NCBI GenBank assembly: GCA_025455065.1
Contig: JALONG010000038.1
Span: 1-57,045, forward strand
Source: Candidatus Kapaibacterium sp.
GTDB lineage: Bacteria; Bacteroidota; Ignavibacteria; Kapaibacteriales; UBA4661
DNA length: 57,045 nucleotides
Reading direction: 5' to 3'
In this document: positions 27,987 to 37,300 of the stretch, piece by piece
How positions within the stretch are numbered: the first letter of the stretch is position 1
How the letters are laid out: every line of letters starts with the position of its first letter
Program-made: the position numbers and the translations under genes
The notes under the pieces: generated by a model
What the model saw: only the letters and a program-made list of their open reading frames with translations
What the model was told of the DNA's origin: nothing
Databases searched by the model: none

Positions 27987-29900
27987 TCACAGCCCCGCCT
28001 CCTGCCGAATGTCTTCTAATAATTCTTCCAAATATTCCGCATCATCAACGCCTTCGACGGCTAACCCCTGTTGAAGAATTTCTATTGCTCGCGTCGGATT
28101 TTTGGTGTGAGTGTCATTCGTCGGGTTTGCCAGTTCCTCTGCCCAACAGGAATAGACTAGGTATTTTTTCGGAAATTCATGAGCGGCTTCCCCATATACC
28201 TTTTCCATTGCAGTAGAATTGCCCTCGAAGGCATATATTTGAGCAAGATCCAATAAAATATTCAAACGTCCTTCTTCTTCTTTAGTGTTCAGCACATCCA
28301 GTATTTCTTCAAACATCCTTTTTAGTGTCGGAATATGACGTGGGTAGTCGTACAGAATCGTATCGGTAATGTCCGTAAGGTCCTCGCTAAAAAGAGCCTC
28401 CATCGAATTATAGTGTTCAAAAGCCATCTCAAGTTCTAAAAAAGAATGTATTGATTTGCCATCCGGCATTGCATTGCGTTGTTCAATAAACGATTTCACT
28501 TTTTCCCACACAAACACCCAATCTTCCAGCATCTCCACATAGTTTTCACCTTCCTCAAACCATTCGTACAAACGCTCTATGCGTTCATTTACCGCATTGA
28601 TAACATCTTCGACAAAGAGAACATTAGGCAGAAGCCGCGAACACATTATTGGTATGCCGTTCAGCAGTATAGAATCATCCTCATCATTTTCCGCATCAAT
28701 GGTTTCACTGTACTCCATTGCAACATCAATATTGGAGTAAGAAACACGGGCTTTTTCTCGGAGTATTTCCTGCGAATCGGTAAATCCGGCATCTTGGAGG
28801 CGCTTCCAAAGCTCATCGGTGGTAAGTTCCTTCAACTCCTCTTCAAGTTCTGCATCCCGATCCATTATTGCTTGTATTGTACTCATTGTTTCCGGATTCC
28901 CCAATGAATCCAAGATGAGATTTCGCTGTTCCGCTTTTGGTAACGCCAGAAATTCTTCGTCGCTTATGTTACCCATCATCATATTTGCGAAATCAGCACC
29001 AATGAAGACTTTCTTACCGTTCTCATCAATAATTTCCCGTCCGACGGTGTTTTCATACTTGCGCAACTCGGCATTACTTCTGCCGATTCTGAACTGTTCA
29101 TCATATTCTTCCCGTGAAATGCTTGGTGTACCTGTGTCAGAAGGGAGCATTTGCAGAAAATTCCAAAACAGATCTTTTTCTTCTTTAAGGTCTTGGGGTA
29201 GGCGAATACCCGCTTTTTTACTATCGTTCAGCGCTTTGAGCAGAATTTCTTTGAGTTCAACATCCGTGCGGGGCAGGATTTTGGGTGCGTTGTAACCGTT
29301 AAACGTATTGCGAATGTGCGACTTAAATCCATCTGCGGAGCGAGCATCCACAACCATAAAATCCTTAATCGCGCCATTCCACGGTGGGTTGCGGTCAATG
29401 AGGATACTAAATCCGTGTTGTTGGTACTTTCGCTTATCGGTGTACCAAAAACCGACCACAGAGGATTGCCACTCTGAATCTGCATGAGAATATGCCTCAA
29501 TGAAGAGATTTGATGCGGCTTGTGTTTTTGCAGTAACTTCGGTAGAAATGTCCGCAGCAAGCGCACGAAGCCAATTTTCAGCAGCGCTGTATCGCTGTCC
29601 CGACATCGCCTCTTTCACCAGATATTGCTTCAGATTATTCGTGTAATTGTGCTGTGCAATCCACGCCGGAACAATGCTGTGAAGATGCTCCACAACATTG
29701 TTTGGCGTGCTTTTCAGGGCATAAAGGAAAAAAGAAAAAAACTGTTCCGGTTTTAATCCTTGTGTCAGCGTATCAAGGTGCTGCTGAATTGACGAGGCAT
29801 CACCGGAAGCCGCATCATTACTTGCGAAAAATTCATCAACGCGGAATTTTATGGTCGCCAAAGGCGAAACTTTTGGTGCTGAGGGTTTCTTTTTGCTCAT
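27987..29900 (-). CDS. Large soluble protein of unknown function with helical repeats
   Basis: This 637-residue protein has no signal peptide or membrane segment, and I do not recognise it. Residues 1-120 are helical (LTQGLKPEQFFSFFLYALKS). The middle (about 160-220) has a beta-rich segment, VVGFWYTDKRKYQQHGFSILIDRNPPWNGAIKDFMVVDAR. An acidic region of about 300-400 is followed by C-terminal TPR-like helix pairs (LLDLAQIYAFEGNSTAMEKVYGEAAHEFPKK, RAIEILQQGLAVEGVDDAEYLEELLED). The composition suggests a cytosolic scaffold-like protein. It is convergent with the SDR gene and preceded by a 168-bp gap, so it is probably transcribed alone. Confidence 0.65.
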   Translation of the reverse strand: MSKKKPSAPKVSPLATIKFRVDEFFASNDAASGDASSIQQHLDTLTQGLKPEQFFSFFLYALKSTPNNVVEHLHSIVPAWIAQHNYTNNLKQYLVKEAMSGQRYSAAENWLRALAADISTEVTAKTQAASNLFIEAYSHADSEWQSSVVGFWYTDKRKYQQHGFSILIDRNPPWNGAIKDFMVVDARSADGFKSHIRNTFNGYNAPKILPRTDVELKEILLKALNDSKKAGIRLPQDLKEEKDLFWNFLQMLPSDTGTPSISREEYDEQFRIGRSNAELRKYENTVGREIIDENGKKVFIGADFANMMMGNISDEEFLALPKAEQRNLILDSLGNPETMSTIQAIMDRDAELEEELKELTTDELWKRLQDAGFTDSQEILREKARVSYSNIDVAMEYSETIDAENDEDDSILLNGIPIMCSRLLPNVLFVEDVINAVNERIERLYEWFEEGENYVEMLEDWVFVWEKVKSFIEQRNAMPDGKSIHSFLELEMAFEHYNSMEALFSEDLTDITDTILYDYPRHIPTLKRMFEEILDVLNTKEEEGRLNILLDLAQIYAFEGNSTAMEKVYGEAAHEFPKKYLVYSCWAEELANPTNDTHTKNPTRAIEILQQGLAVEGVDDAEYLEELLEDIRQEAGL

Positions 29901-30068
29901 AGTTCATAGAATGAAAGAAATCGAATGTGATTTGATTACGGGTGAATATCCGAAAAATTGACTGCCTCGTATTATCAAGGGTTGGAACACCGTACAGTGC
30001 TGCCGGAAGTGCAAAAAACAGCTTCAAGTTATGAAAAAATCTCTTCTTGAAATACAGATTTTCAGCGT

Positions 30069-30968
30069 TTAATCAAACATCTCGTCGTGCCCCTTAGCGT
30101 GTGCCGACTCCAGATGGCTCGTAACATCTGCCGATTGTGTCAATGCCTCTGCAACGCGCAATTCTGCTCGTGTTGCCAATGCGTGCGCCTCTTCAATTAC
30201 AACCCCGTTGGGAAATTGCAAATGGAAATCAATGTAAATTTTCGCCCCACTTTCGCGTAGTCGCAAACGATGAAAACTTAGGTTTTCGGCGGTGCAGAAG
30301 GTTTCCAGCGCGTTTTTCGCACTTTCTTCCAACTCAGGATTGCTCGCATCCATCAACCCATCGGCTGCGCGGCGTGTAATGATGCCGCCTTCACGGATAA
30401 TGTACAGTGCAAAAAGAATTGCCACAAGCGGGTCTAATAATGTCCAACCCGTCCACCACGCCATGCCCAAACCCAGCACTGCTCCTGCACTTGTCCACAC
30501 ATCGCTTAACACGTGCTTCCCATTTGCAAGCAAAATAATGGAGTTTTGCTTTTTGCCTAATCTCACCAAATATACCCCCAACAGTGCATTAACACTAGCT
30601 GCTGCAAGCAAAAAACCAATACCTGTTTCAATTTTCTGTAAGTGAATCCCTGAAATCCAGTGTTTGACTGCTTCGTAAATAATGACAACACCCGCACCCA
30701 GCACCAATACTCCCTCCGCACCCGAAGAAAAGTACGCAATTTTGTCATGCCCAAAATGGTGATTGCTGTCCGGCGGGCGATAAATCACGCGCAGACTGTA
30801 CGCCGAAAAACTCACCGCAGCAACGTGAACAACCGTCTCAAGTGCATCGGAAAACGCAGCAGCAGAGCCGGTAATGAGGTAAGCCGACCATTTCAAAACC
30901 AGCATAATTACTCCCGTTCCGAGCGAGAGATTCATGGCAAATATTTCGTCTTTGGAGGCTGTTTTCAT
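30069..30968 (-). CDS. Cation diffusion facilitator (CDF) metal/proton antiporter
   Basis: This 299-residue membrane protein has six hydrophobic segments. Membrane helix II carries SDALETVVHV and helix V carries GKHVLSDVWTSAGA, whose His-x3-Asp pair is the usual transport site. The loop HHFGHDKIAYF matches the CDF H-G-H-x-K pattern. A cytoplasmic C-terminal domain follows (FHRLRLRESGAKIYIDFHLQFPNG) as in YiiP/CzcD-type dimers. It exports Zn2+, Fe2+ or a similar divalent cation in exchange for protons. The first site is Asp-x3-Glu rather than the more common Asp-x3-Asp, so its metal preference is unclear. Confidence 0.9.
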   Translation of the reverse strand: MKTASKDEIFAMNLSLGTGVIMLVLKWSAYLITGSAAAFSDALETVVHVAAVSFSAYSLRVIYRPPDSNHHFGHDKIAYFSSGAEGVLVLGAGVVIIYEAVKHWISGIHLQKIETGIGFLLAAASVNALLGVYLVRLGKKQNSIILLANGKHVLSDVWTSAGAVLGLGMAWWTGWTLLDPLVAILFALYIIREGGIITRRAADGLMDASNPELEESAKNALETFCTAENLSFHRLRLRESGAKIYIDFHLQFPNGVVIEEAHALATRAELRVAEALTQSADVTSHLESAHAKGHDEMFD

Positions 30969-31114
30969 AGTTTATGGCATAATTCTGAATCAGTGTTGCA
31001 CATTAAATATACAAAATCTCAGGAAGATTGCGGCGTTTGCGCAGAAATCCGTTTGCCCAAGCACGAAAATTATTCTATTTTTGCAGGGTTGTTTTTCTCA
31101 CCAACCCTGTTTTT

Positions 31115-32461
31115 ATGCCGTTTTTGCGCTTTCCAGACCATTTCCATTTTGGAGCCTCATCCTCCGCTCACCAAATTGAGGGCAACAATCGCCACAACCA
31201 GTGGTGGCATTTTGAACAAGAACCGGGGCGCATCAAAAACGGCGACAAATCAGGACAGGCTGCAGACCATTACACGCGCTTTGAAGAGGATTTTGCCGAT
31301 TTGAAAGCAATGCATCACTCCGCACATCGCTTGTCCTTCGAGTGGAGCCGCTTTTTTCCCGAATCGCCTACCGTGCTGAACAAAGAAGCCGTGCAGCACT
31401 ATCATCGTGTTCTGGATACGCTTCGCAGCCATGATATAGAGCCGTTTGTAACCACATTCCATTTTACGATTCCCGCTTGGTTTGCGGAAATGGGCGGTTT
31501 TGAAGAAGCGGAAAATATTCGATATTATCTTGATTTTGTGCGGTTTTTGGTGGAGGAATACGGCACCAAAATCCGTTTCTGGTGTACGATTAACGAACCC
31601 AATATCTATGCGTCCTTTGCCTACGTTATCGGGGAATATCCTCCCGCAAAAAAGAGCATTGCAACGGCATTTCGCGTCGTGGGAAACCTTTTGAAAGCAC
31701 ATGGAAAGGCATATCGCATCATTAAAGAGCGCTTTCCGGACGCGCAAGTGGGATTGGTTGTGCATTTACCTGTTTTTGCGCCGCACCGCAAGGGATCTTG
31801 GACGGACAAACTCGCAGCACGATTGGCAGATTGGTTTTTTAACGGGATAATTTTGGAGGCGCTGCAAACAGGAAAAATTCATTTTCCCGTCGGATTTTTT
31901 GAACAGCACGATTACATCAAAAACTCGAATGATTTTATCGGGTTGAATTATTACGTGCGGATGTTTGCCTCGCCCAAACACGCCTTGGCAACGGCATTAA
32001 ATCTGCTTCATGCGGATTTTGGTGCTTTCCGGCGTACAGGCACAGAGCGCCTGACACAATCAGGCTGGACAGTCTATGCAAAGGGTTTGTACAAGTGTTT
32101 GAAGCGATTGCACAAGAAATTCGGCTTGCCGATGTACATCACCGAAAACGGCATTGCAACTGATGATGATGAATGGCGCAAAGATTTTATCCGTAAGCAT
32201 TTACGGCAAGTTCATAAAGCCTTGGAAAAGGGAATGGACGTACGGGGATATTTTTATTGGTCGAATCTGGATAATTTCGAGTGGTCGCTTGGTTTTGAGC
32301 CGCGTTTCGGCTTGATTCACGTGGATTATGACGATAATTTCCGCCGAACTGTACGCGAAAGTGCATGGTTTTATGCCGATATCATTCGGAATCGTGGTTT
32401 TTGGCACGACGCAAATGGTGTAGAATCAAGCGAAACGAAGAATGTGGAAATAAAAATGTAG
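31115..32461 (+). CDS. Glycoside hydrolase family 1 beta-glycosidase
   Basis: This 448-residue GH1 enzyme starts at the ATG at 31115 (MPFLRFPDHFHFGAS), the usual GH1 beginning; a frame start 29 codons upstream would add an unrelated segment. The acid/base Glu lies in TINEPN and the nucleophile Glu in YITENG. The C-terminal WSNLDNFEWSLGFEPRFGLIHVD is also typical. The substrate-side HQIEGNN and FHFTIPAWF motifs are intact. It hydrolyses beta-glucosides or beta-galactosides in the cytoplasm (no signal peptide). It is divergent from the CDF gene with 146 bp between them. Confidence 0.93.
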   Translation: MPFLRFPDHFHFGASSSAHQIEGNNRHNQWWHFEQEPGRIKNGDKSGQAADHYTRFEEDFADLKAMHHSAHRLSFEWSRFFPESPTVLNKEAVQHYHRVLDTLRSHDIEPFVTTFHFTIPAWFAEMGGFEEAENIRYYLDFVRFLVEEYGTKIRFWCTINEPNIYASFAYVIGEYPPAKKSIATAFRVVGNLLKAHGKAYRIIKERFPDAQVGLVVHLPVFAPHRKGSWTDKLAARLADWFFNGIILEALQTGKIHFPVGFFEQHDYIKNSNDFIGLNYYVRMFASPKHALATALNLLHADFGAFRRTGTERLTQSGWTVYAKGLYKCLKRLHKKFGLPMYITENGIATDDDEWRKDFIRKHLRQVHKALEKGMDVRGYFYWSNLDNFEWSLGFEPRFGLIHVDYDDNFRRTVRESAWFYADIIRNRGFWHDANGVESSETKNVEIKM

Positions 32462-32527
32462 AAAATTTTGTGTGAAATGCCGTCGCGGTTGTAAATTGTG
32501 CCACTACTCAACAATCGCACCAAAGCT

Positions 32528-33184
32528 ATGATTTCAACGGATTCGCAACAAAACGACATCGAACAAAAACGGCGGCTCAAAGAAGAGCGTCAGCAGCAGT
32601 CGCGGCAAGACGATGCGGAACTCATTCGCCGCGCTACGGCAGGGGAACAAACTGCGTTCAAACTTCTCGAAAAGAAGTATCGCGGTGCGATTACCAGCCT
32701 TATTCGCCGTATGATGAATAATCACCCCAACGACATCGAAGACCTCGTACAGGAGACCTTTATCAAGGCATTTCAAGCTATCGGGAATTTTAATAACGAA
32801 TATGCTTTTTCGACGTGGCTTTACAAGATTGCCTCCAACCACTGCATTGACTTTTTGCGCAAGAAGCGCTTAAAAACGTTCTCCATAGACCAACCCATTG
32901 AAACCAAAGAAGGCAAAGTCGAATACGAAATTTATGATGATTCCGCCACACCGGATGTGGATTTGCACAGCCGCGAAAGAGCAAAACTTATTCGACAGGC
33001 GATTGATGAATTGCCGGAAAAATACCGCACTGTTATTCAAATGCGCCACGAAGACGATTTAGATTACCAAGAAATTGCCGACAAACTGGAAATTCCCTTG
33101 GGAACAGTTAAGGCACACCTTTTCCGCGCACGGGCAATGCTCTACAAAAAACTGAAAGGTGAGGTTGTAAATTTTTATGAATAA
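32528..33184 (+). CDS. ECF-type sigma-70 family RNA polymerase sigma factor
   Basis: This 218-residue protein is an extracytoplasmic-function sigma factor. The region-2 motif is NHPNDIEDLVQETFIKAFQAIGNF...YAFSTWLYKIASNHCIDFLRKKR. The region-4 helix-turn-helix is ELPEKYRTVIQMRHEDDLDYQEIADKLEIPLGTVKAHLFRARAMLYKKL. A basic, Gln-rich N-terminal extension precedes region 2. No anti-sigma factor is encoded next to it; the next gene is a GPP34 protein. The ATG at 32528 is chosen because the TTG-type start ten codons upstream has no supporting sequence. Confidence 0.93.
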   Translation: MISTDSQQNDIEQKRRLKEERQQQSRQDDAELIRRATAGEQTAFKLLEKKYRGAITSLIRRMMNNHPNDIEDLVQETFIKAFQAIGNFNNEYAFSTWLYKIASNHCIDFLRKKRLKTFSIDQPIETKEGKVEYEIYDDSATPDVDLHSRERAKLIRQAIDELPEKYRTVIQMRHEDDLDYQEIADKLEIPLGTVKAHLFRARAMLYKKLKGEVVNFYE

Positions 33185-33250
33185 ATCCTGCATTTGTAGC
33201 ACGTTCCAAATAGCTGGGACATCCCCAACACCATATGTTTTCTGAAAGCT

Positions 33251-34048
33251 ATGAATCCTCATATGTATTTGTATGAGCAGTTCCAACTTATTTCCATGCA
33301 GGACGATACAGGGTTACCACACAGTCTTGAAATTGTCAATCGAAGCGCCTTTTGTTCTGGCGCTGCTATCCTGATGGACTTGGTTCTACTTGGCTGTATT
33401 GCTATCGGAGAAAATGGAAATTGTACAGTGCTGCCGAATCGGATAGTGCCGAATGATGAAGTCTTGGCAAAAGCCCTTTCACGGGTCGAAAAATCCAAGA
33501 AACCCAAACCCGCAAAACATTGGGTGGTAATTTTTACAAGCTATGACACGCCACATCGTAAGGCGGTCAAAAATCTAGTTGCCAAGGAAGTAGTCAAATT
33601 AACAAAGCAAACAACATGGAAGATATTCACAAAAACGCGCTACCCACTCCAAAACACCGCACTCAAACAGTCAATTCTCAACGATGTAGAACGATGCTTA
33701 GCCCCTGAAACCATTCCGAAAGCAACAACGCTTACGCTACTTGGATTAGTGCGCTCTGCTGGGCTGTTACCCTATATTTTTGCAAACCGATATTCAAAAG
33801 ACCCCGATGCACTCCAAACGGCAGTCAATGAGGCTTTGAAACACAAACCTCAAAGCAATATTGTTGAAAATGCGATGGAAGATGCAGTACGCCGGCAGGA
33901 AATGTTCGAGGCATTGGAAATGTCGTTAGAATCCCTCACCTTTGCTTTGGATAGCGTCATGGATGCCGTTGATGCGACAACGGGTGGCGATGGCATAGGT
34001 GATGGTGGCGATGGCGGGGGTGGCGGAGACGGCGGAGGTGGAGATTAA
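33251..34048 (+). CDS. GPP34 (GOLPH3/VPS74-like) phosphoprotein
   Basis: This 265-residue protein resembles the GPP34 family. It has AGAILMDLVLLGCIAI-type packing near residues 37-52, a Lys-rich region KSKKPKPAKHWVV, and helices with LTLLGLVRSAGLLPYIF. Bacterial members exist, mainly in Actinobacteria, with no settled role; eukaryotic homologues bind phosphatidylinositol-4-phosphate in the Golgi. The C-terminal 30 residues are an unusual Gly/Asp-rich tail (GDGIGDGGDGGGGGDGGGGD), probably disordered, encoded by a low-complexity GGTGGCGAT-type repeat. It lies 66 bp after the sigma factor on the same strand and could form a transcript with it. Confidence 0.75.
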   Translation: MNPHMYLYEQFQLISMQDDTGLPHSLEIVNRSAFCSGAAILMDLVLLGCIAIGENGNCTVLPNRIVPNDEVLAKALSRVEKSKKPKPAKHWVVIFTSYDTPHRKAVKNLVAKEVVKLTKQTTWKIFTKTRYPLQNTALKQSILNDVERCLAPETIPKATTLTLLGLVRSAGLLPYIFANRYSKDPDALQTAVNEALKHKPQSNIVENAMEDAVRRQEMFEALEMSLESLTFALDSVMDAVDATTGGDGIGDGGDGGGGGDGGGGD

Positions 34049-34065
34049 TCTTACATCAATGGATT

Positions 34066-34347
34066 GTATTTCACCTTGCAGCCATGCATCATGTGATTTC
34101 ATCTCTTCACGAACAGTTTTCATCCAGCCTATAAACTCTATTTTGGTAGCGATTTCCTTAGTACGCCATTCTTGATTTAAGTAGTTATTTTTAATCAAGC
34201 ATTTATGCGGTATAACAAAACCAAAGCGGCTTAAATGCTTGCTTTTTAATAATGGCTTATTTTGAGAACGATGTACTTAGTGAGTTCTTCTTTGAGTTCA
34301 ACATTTTTCTGTGCAGCAAGTTCTTTACCAAACAGGAGAGGATCCAT
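34066..34347 (-). pseudogene. Decayed coiled-coil protein gene, relative of 37803-38087
   Basis: Reading from the ATG complementary to 34345-34347, the first codons give GKELAAQKNVELKEELTKYIVLK, matching KELAAQKKVELKDEMTKELVTK of the intact coiled-coil gene at 37803-38087. A TAA stop follows soon after. The homologous frame resumes further on as KEIATKIEFIGWMKTVREEMKSHDAWLQGEI, matching KELVTKAEFLGEMKALREEIKTVDTRFQGEI. A 47-bp palindromic element with direct repeats sits between the two parts. The C-terminal membrane segment is lost and the end runs against the Gly/Asp tail of the GPP34 gene. It should not make a functional protein. Confidence 0.7.
34196..34242. mobile_element. 47-bp palindromic element flanked by 8-bp direct repeats
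   Basis: CAAGCATTTATGC at the left end and GCTTAAATGCTTG at the right end form an inverted pair (10 bp perfect, then one mismatch and GC). The sequence TTTTTAAT occurs immediately on both sides, at 34188-34195 and 34243-34250, as expected for a target-site duplication. It lies between the two recognisable halves of the decayed coiled-coil gene. Confidence 0.6.
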
Positions 34348-34352
34348 AACAA

Positions 34353-37300
34353 TTAAACGGGCAGTGTAATCGTAAACGTTGTTCCACGCTCTGCCTCCGA
34401 TGCACAATGGATTTCACCACCCAATTTCTGCGTTACAAGATTATAGACAATGTGCATCCCAAGCCCCGTCCCGCCTTGTGCCTGCTTTGTTGTGAAAAAG
34501 GGGTCAAAAATACGCGGTAATATCTCGCTCGGAATTCCGCGACCCGTGTCAGAATACGTGATGGTAATACGATTGCTTTGGGGACCCTGTTCTGCGCTGA
34601 TGCGCATGATTCCTGTTTCGGTGAATTCCGAAAAACCGTGCAGTAGGGAGTTCTCAATGAGGTTGGTGATAATTTGCGCTATCGCGCCCGGATACGTCTC
34701 CAAAACCAGGTTTTCATCGCACGTAATTTCAACGCGGTGCTGCGTGGCTTTCCATTTCGGTTCAAGGCTGGTGATGACTTCGTGTAGGTATTTGTGTAGG
34801 TGAAAACGGCGTTTGTTGTCGCTTGTTTGGTCCACAGCTACTTGTTTGAAACTTTGAATCAGATTTGCGGCTCTTGCTAAATTGCGTAAGGTGAGGTCGG
34901 CACCGATTTTCGCCTGTTCGATGAAGGTTTCGAGAGTGCTTTTTTTCAATCCGCCTGCTTTGTACTCATTCTCGAAAGTTTGTACTTTTCCGTGCAGTGT
35001 GGAAGCAGCAGTAACGGCAACACCGATGGGCGTATTGAGTTCATGCGCCACACCTGCGACGAGCGTTCCCAAAGAAGCCATTTTTTCGGCTTGAGCGAGT
35101 TGGTTTTGGGTTCGGCGAAGGGTTTCGAGGCTTTCCGAGAGTTCGGTGTTTTTGAGTTGGATTTGTTGGGCTTGGTTCTGTATTTCTTGTGTGCGTGTAT
35201 CAATTATGTTTTCTAGTGCCTCCGCTCTTTTAAGAAGACGGTTTGTTCTCCAAAGAATACTGAAATAGACCAGACTACATATAATGATAATACAAATAGC
35301 ATAAAACCACGATGTTGTCCACCAAAAGGGTTTAACAGAAAATTCAATCCAAGTCCCTTTTTCATTCCAAACCCCGTCATTATTACAAGCAATAACCCGA
35401 AAGCGGTATTTCCGACCTTTGGGAAGATTGGTGTAATAAGCCGTGCGGCGATTTTCAGCTTCAACCCACTCTTTATCAAAACCTTCCAGCATATACTTGA
35501 ATTTTACTCGCTCTGCTGCCGTTAGGCATATTGCTGTATATTGAAATTCTAGCTTTTCTGTACTTGAAGGTAATTCAATACCATTTTGACGCAGAATTAC
35601 TGAATCAATAATACCATCAATACGAATTTCTTCAAGAATAATCTTTGGTGGGATTTCATTCTTGTAAAGATTTTTGGGATTGATAGTAACAGCACCACGG
35701 ATGGTAGGAAACCATAAGCGTCCATCAGAGGAGCGTATTGCAGACGGTTGTGAGCCACCGTTGCATTCCGCTGAAATCATACCGTCAGAAGTACCGAAAA
35801 TTTTGCAGCGCAGACGAGCAAGTTTACCGTCTGCTACGGAATCAAGGTCAGATTTTTTAACACAAAAAATACCTTTGTTGCATGAAATCCAAATATAGCC
35901 GACATCATCTTCCAACAGAGAATAAATAACATTATCAAAAAGCCCGTGTTGCACATTGATATTTACTAAACTGCCATTTTTCAAGCGATAAATGCCGCCC
36001 TCGGCTGTTCCAATCCAAAATACATTGTTGCTATCCTCTCTCAGTGCAAGAATATCGGGAACTGTTAAACCATTAGCACGAGTATATGAATGGACTATCG
36101 AATTATTTTTGAAGACAAACAAACCTTCACGAGTACCTACCCAAACTTGGGAGCTTTTATCCTCGTATAATACAGGCGCTCTTTCGTTTGACAAACCTTC
36201 ATTCTTTCCATAATTATGGAAAATGCCGTTAATCAAACAACTCACCCCTCTGTCGGTACCTATCCATAACGTTCCGCGACTATCACGTAAAAATGAACGT
36301 ACACTGTTATTTATAAGCCCATTTTGTGTACTATATTTTTCGGTTATTTTACCATTTATCAAACGACAGCAACCTTGATCAATTGTTCCGATCCATAACG
36401 ATCCGTCAAGGTCTTCATAAATACCTTTGGCATTATTGCTTGGCAACCCATTCTGTTTTTTCAAATAGTTCCATTCGCCATTGCGATGAATCGCGGCAAC
36501 CCCTTCAGAAAATAGGGTAAACCATAGTGTTTTGTTTGAATCTTCAAGTATTGACCAAATGTCATTAAAACTTTTTTCACCCAATACCGACACTGAGCCA
36601 TTTGAAATTCGATTTAATCCACCACTAACAAGACCAATGAATAATCCACCTTCTTGATCTTCCAGAAAACAATTTATACTGTTTGTCGGTAATCCATCAT
36701 TGACAGTAAAGGAATCAAAATGATCCTGTGAATACCGATAGATTCCCGAACCAAATGTTCCTATCCAAATTGTGCCTTGAGAATCACAAAATAATTCATT
36801 GATATTTTTTGCAGGAATCCCATCACTTGAGCTAAATGTTTTCCAATTTTTACCATTCCACATCTGAAGACCATTTTGTGTACCTATCCAAATATTCGCA
36901 TTCTGGTCTTGGCATAAACCTCGAATACTCGCATTAAGCAGACCATCCTTTGCGGTATAAGACTCTTTGACATTATAAGTTTGAGTGTTGATTCGCATAA
37001 GAGCATTATTTGTACCGACCCATAAAAATCCCTCCCTATCGAAAGTTAGCGCACCTATTTGATTACTTAATAACCCTTCATTTGTTGTCATTACGCGAAC
37101 TACTCGACCATTTTTGATATGATTGATACCAGCCGTGGATGTTCCAACCCAAATCCCTCCTCTTGGATCAGGCACAATGATACTGCCTTCATCAGGAATA
37201 GAATTACCTGAAAGACCATTATGGGTAGTCATTGATGTAAAAGAATTATCTTTGATCTGAACGATTCCTTGGTTCTGAACTGCTACCCAAAGAGTTCCAT

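Noticed and set aside
31621-31809. Small minus-strand frame in the GH1 gene
   Set aside because: It lies entirely inside a confirmed GH1 coding region and has no motif.
33926-34198. 90-residue minus-strand gene overlapping the GPP34 tail
   Set aside because: Only its N-terminal half resembles the coiled-coil gene; the rest is the complement of the GPP34 Gly/Asp repeat, so it is reported as part of a pseudogene.
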